Shown here: in pieces, positions 59,946-64,000 of the stretch
Position numbering within the stretch: the stretch's first letter is position 1
Layout: each line of letters begins with the position of its first letter
NCBI GenBank assembly: GCA_033439265.1
Contig: JAVTVX010000015.1
Location: 21,133,947 to 21,197,946, forward strand
Source of the DNA: Dillenia suffruticosa
Taxonomy: Eukaryota; Streptophyta; Magnoliopsida; Dilleniales; Dilleniaceae
DNA length: 64,000 bases
Direction of reading: 5' to 3'
Notes under the pieces: model-generated
Databases searched by the model: none
Told to the model about the DNA's origin: nothing
Seen by the model: the letters and a program-made list of their open reading frames with translations, nothing else
Made by a program: the position numbers and the translations under genes

Positions 59946-62053
59946 AGTTGCATAGAACATTATCGTCATTAATTTTTACAAAGAAAATAAATTAAATTGT
60001 GACAATTGTGAATTTTTTTATCGGAAGATTTAGTTTATTCTCGCATTGCAAGATCTGTATAAGATTCTAAGGTATGAAATGATGAGCCATAGGAAGGATA
60101 CCACATCTCAGTATAGACGGGATAAGGAGCTCTATTGTGTTATAAAGAAAAATGATAGCCAAATTAGGACAATCTTTATCAATTGAAAGAACGGTGAATT
60201 GATCCCGATTTATGAGTAATATCTTATGGTTATGTCGGTTAGGCTCATCTTAAAATAGCATTATGATGCTCTTTTTCAGCTCCTAAGATGATGAAACTAA
60301 TTTATAAATTTATAACTTATAAGAAAAAGGTTGATTATACAATGATATAACATTTAATACAAATATCGAGTATAATCGCTGAGTCAAAGAATGAAGGCAA
60401 GCGCATTTCGAATGAAGTTCAAGTACCGGATATGATCTTGAGGAGGAGTGCCAAGAGGCGAGTAGATTGTACTCGGGTCATGCTTATGTAAGGGAGTCGA
60501 GCAAGGGATCCCATGGTACCTAACACAAATAGCATAAGTATGAGAATAAAACTCGAGATTCAAACAAGATGAAACAATTTGAGAAATCTGACAGCAAAGT
60601 ACAAAAGTGCAAGAAAAATGAACTTGATAAGACCAATTTGAAATACTATATCTGAGATAGACTTGGTCATTTCTCTCATAAGTGTGATGAGTGGAAAGAA
60701 TGTCCCTCTTCTTTATATGATTTGAGTTGTGACTAATTTATCGTATTGTTCACTGATTTCTCTCCTTTGTGAATTATAAATTCATAAGCCACCGACCATG
60801 TAGTTCAAGATAGGAACGCGTACATAAAGTTTTGCTGAGTGAATCCTCATGCTAAGAGGATTCACATGAGAAAATGAGCATTTGTTATCATCAGCAGAGG
60901 AATTGACATTTGCAAGTTTGAGTTGTAATGTGAAAAAACTGTATTTAAATTACGTTCTTTGCATTCCGAATATTTGACTGAACTTAATTTAAGTATTTTG
61001 TTTGGATTGCCGAGAATATGCTTTATCCTTTTTTTTGAAAACTCTAATGTTAATTACAACAATTCTTTCGATTGTTCTGATTCTATCCATTATAAACTGT
61101 ATACACCGGATATTGTTTTTTTTAATGGTATTCTTGTTATTATTCTATTGTTTTTATATCTGGTTGCACTGATTGTGATGTAAATCAGTGACATAGTAGA
61201 CTTTGATACATATGGAAAGAGATGATGAATTTGTTAATAGTGAGTGGTTTGTTGAACCCTTTAATCAGATTCAAATTGCACGTACGTAAGTTTTTGCTTA
61301 GCCGACAAAATTACAAGAAAATCATTTGGCAATGCAATGAGAGTTAGGACTCCATTACAGTTGATTTACTCTGATATCTATGACCATATGAGTACGAAAG
61401 TCTAAAATCGAGTTGTATAGTTTATTACGTTCGTAGATAAACGCATATCAGTTATATTTATTAGATCTTGTACAACTATAAGGTATTAAAATATTTCAGG
61501 AGATTTATTAGCGATATTGAAAATCAGTTAAACTTTAGAGTAAAGATTCTCAGAACCGATGAGAGCGCGAGTATTTGTCAGAACTACACAGAGAGCTCTG
61601 TTTCAAAAAAAGTATTACGAGACAACTGACTATTCATGTTACTTCTCAGCAGAATGGAGTAATCGAGAAAAGAAATATGACTTTGTTAGAGATAATGAGA
61701 TCCATGATGGTGCAATCCAATTTGCTCATCTCCTATTGGGGAGATGTTTTATTGATGACAGCCTACGTTCTCAATTGTATCTCATTAAAAACCGCAGTCA
61801 GTACCCCATTTGAGCTTTGGACAGAGAGATAGTCTCACCTTAACCACTTGAGATCAAGGAGTTGTGCTGCGTATGATCACGATTTCTCGCATCCACATGA
61901 TAAGTTAAACCCGCGAAAAAAGAAATATATCTTAAATAAGACACTCAGAACATTCTAGGGAGAATGTATTCTTAGGTGTGCATACAGATGGTAGTATTAC
62001 TAAAATTAGTATTGTGATATCATATCCCTTAAGGATGATTTCCTAAAAGATGT

Positions 62054-62560
62054 GAAGTCAATTAAGACTCTACCTTTCATTCAATGGATGAACTTAGTAA
62101 CTCAGCTAAGCCCAACGACAGGACCGAAGAATCGATTAAGGATCTTGATCTCAATGGGAGCAATCCATCGAGAGATGAAATCAATTGAGACTTTACCTTC
62201 TATGAGATAGATGAATCTAGTGACTCAAGTGAACCCCACAACGGGATATAAGAATTCATTACGGATTTTCGTTCCTGTGGGAGCGATCTATCTAGAGGTG
62301 AAATCGAACTAGACTACCTTCTATGAGATAGATGAGTCTAGTGACTCAAGTGAGCCCCACAGCGTGATACGAAAATCAATTATGGATATTCGTCTTAGTG
62401 GAAGCGATCTATTGAGAAATGAAATCAATTAGGACTTTACTTTCAACGAGATAGATGACTCTAGTGACTCAAGTGAGCCTAGTGGTGGGACACAAAAGTT
62501 CATTACGGATTTTGATTCTAGTGAGAGTGATTCATCTAGAGGTGAAGAGATTCTCTCTCC
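62054..62560 (+). repeat. ~121-123-bp tandem repeat in the integrase-RT linker, copia D, four units
   Basis: GAA[AG]TCAATTAAGAC-type words start units at 62054, 62177, 62300 and 62421. Each unit continues with ...GAGATAGATGA.TCTAGTGAC (absent in the first) and GGGAGC[GA]ATC.ATC.AGAG. At protein level the unit is about 41 residues, Asp/Ser/Glu-rich. Confidence 0.8.
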
Positions 62561-62753
62561 TCGTAGAAGTGTTGAGGGCACGTATTTAAACGTCGCTTCC
62601 TGAATGAGGGTAAGACCCTCATGGTGACTCTTGAGGACGATGAGAAATTTAAAGCAGTCCTAGAGGCTATCGTGGGTTTTTACGAAGAACTATTTATTGG
62701 AGGCTATAAATAAAGAGAAAAAGTCGATAAGAATCAACAGAGTTTGGGACCAA

Positions 62754-62867
62754 ATTGATTTACCTAAGAGCATAAAGACTATTGGAAACGAGTAGATTCT
62801 CAAGAACCTAATTGATTTGCCTAAAAGCAGAAAGACCATTAAGAATAAGAACGTTCTCAAGGTCAAG
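62754..62867 (+). repeat. 57-bp tandem repeat at the start of RT, copia D, two copies
   Basis: ATTGATTTACCTAAGAGCAT at 62754 and ATTGATTTGCCTAAAAGCAG at 62811 head two adjacent 57-bp units. Confidence 0.8.
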
Positions 62868-64000
62868 AGAAAGGCCGACAGATCGATGGAGAGATACAAG
62901 GCTCGTCTGGTAGCCACAGTTATATACAAACTAAGGGTTTAGACTATCGGGCAATCATATTCCAATTTACCTCAATCCGTTTGGTTTTTAACGATTGTCG
63001 CGAATATAGATCTACAGTTATACCAGATGGACATAAAGGCCACTTTCCGTAATGGAAGTCTAGATTAGACGATTTACATGGAGCAACCCTCTGGGTTCGT
63101 TCTAGTAGATCTTGAGGACAAAATCTGTTAATTTTGGAAATCGATATACGACCTAAAACAGTCATTCAGATGGTGATATCTAATGACCATTTAAACATGA
63201 TTATTGTCGAGTTCTGACATGAACATAGGTGAGGTTTAGTTCATTCTCGAAACAAGGATTCAGAGATATCGCTCGAGAAGGATATTGACTCTTTAACAAA
63301 AGTTCTATATCAGAAAGATTCTTGAGCATTTGAAATGAACAAATGCAACCAATTAAATACTCTTATCACTAAAGACAAAAACCTGAGTCTTGAAATGTGC
63401 CCTATAACTTAGTAAGAAATAAGGGAGATAAGTAAATCCCTTATACTAGTATAATGTGCAGTCTAGTATATACGATAAGGTATATACGACCAGACATTTA
63501 TTTTACAGTCGATCTAGTAAATAGGTATCAATTGAATCCTGGATTGAGTCACTAGATAGCAATGAAAAGGATTCTGAAATATGTCAAGAGAACTGTGAAC
63601 CTCTACTTTTGTTACAGAGGAGGTGATTTGCGACTCGTTAAGATTTAGACGCCAATTGGAGTGGCTATCTGAAAAAACCAAATCGACATCAGTTTTTGTT
63701 ATCTTGCTCAATAAATGGTACCATATCTTGAAGAAGTAAGAAATAAATTTTTGTATTTTTATCTACGATAGAGACTGAATTTGTGACATGCTCAGTGACA
63801 GTTCAAGAGAGCGTTTGGTTTCGGAAATTTATGGATGACTTAGAGATTGTGGCAGAAATGAGAAATCAACGATGAATTATAGTGATAATCAGGCTAGCAT
63901 TACCTACAACTAAAATCCTAAATATCACAGTAAGACCAAACACATTGATATTAGATACCATTTTGTAAGAGATATCGTCGAAAACGATGTCATGATGTTT

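Larger units (their letters stand above)
58288..64000 (+). mobile_element. Ty1/copia retrotransposon D, 5' part, continuing past the right edge
   Basis: 5' LTR at 58288-58786, PBS (TCGGTATTAGAGC at 58787-58799), leader, and gag-pol remnants to the end of the window. The 3' LTR is not in the window. Orientation is opposite to copia C, so the two stand head to head with this LTR at the hinge. Confidence 0.8.
59946..64000 (+). pseudogene. Copia D gag-pol pseudogene, incomplete at the window edge
   Basis: The gag remnant begins near 59950 without a clear ATG. Its damaged knuckle region (about 60640-60700) keeps DRLGHFSHKCDEWK. Protease lies at about 60760-60960 and the integrase core at about 61330-61830, with QQNGVIEKRN carrying the catalytic Glu word at about 61650. 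The acidic linker is expanded to four ~121-123-bp units (62054-62560). Two 57-bp units (62754-62867) precede RT (about 62850-63400), in which the YVDD region appears deleted: the text jumps from a FRW*YLM word near 63175 to a DMN-type region. RNase H continues to the edge (YSDNQASITYN, HIDIRYHFVRDI). There are many stops and frameshifts. Confidence 0.75.

Noticed and set aside
1-64000. CRISPR arrays, operons, phage or other prokaryotic systems, and tRNA or rRNA genes
   Set aside because: None was seen. The tRNA-like words are retrotransposon primer-binding sites, and the tandem arrays lack the unique spacers of CRISPR.

Overview
This window is nuclear DNA from a flowering plant, most likely a eudicot. 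The evidence is AT-rich DNA, spliceosomal introns, LTR retrotransposons of both Ty1/copia and Ty3/gypsy type primed by initiator tRNA-Met, CACTA- and Mutator-type transposase remnants, an endogenous caulimovirid fragment, and a plant aldose 1-epimerase gene. There are no bacterial, CRISPR or organellar features. Only one host gene looks intact: a five-exon cytosolic-type aldose 1-epimerase at 19,874-22,539 (+).

Left third (1-19.7 kb). A decayed endogenous pararetrovirus polyprotein lies on the minus strand at 1-2.4 kb. A stop-riddled Ty3/gypsy chromovirus relative follows at about 2.7-7.1 kb (+) and breaks off inside integrase. Then come a ~180-bp duplication and a GC-rich minisatellite island. 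At 8.3-11.7 kb (-) is a multi-exon transposon-type gene that joins a plant-mobile-domain-like region to a Ulp1/C48 cysteine protease. Its exon phases still fit, but it carries nonsense codons. An AT-rich block separates it from plus-strand fragments: a 'putative plant transposon protein' gene (13.2-14.8 kb), a CACTA TnpD-like exon (15.6-16.5 kb) and a Mutator-like transposase (17.6-18.75 kb).

Right two thirds (23-64 kb) are nested LTR retrotransposons. Copia A (23,044-30,247, TSD AATTT) is complete in structure but dead. Copia B (31,137-50,406) is split twice. A 10.86-kb Tekay/Del-like gypsy chromovirus (31,857-42,713, minus strand, TSD TTAAA, LTRs about 1% diverged) sits in its leader. A 2.03-kb non-autonomous LTR element (44,797-46,823, TSD ATATG) sits in its integrase. 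The 3' LTR of copia B is cut off at 50,406. Two related copia elements, C (51,291-58,275, minus) and D (58,288 to past the right edge, plus), stand head to head with one LTR at the hinge. They carry in-pol tandem duplications of 57 and ~123 bp.

The most interesting observation is that both Ty3/gypsy elements have, at the same gag/protease position, a short phase-1 GT-AG segment (198 and 174 nt). Removing it joins Gag to the protease in frame, and leaving it in ends Gag with a stop. This points to a retained spliceosomal intron that could set the Gag to Gag-Pol ratio. All coordinates and splice sites were read by eye; nothing was searched against a database.
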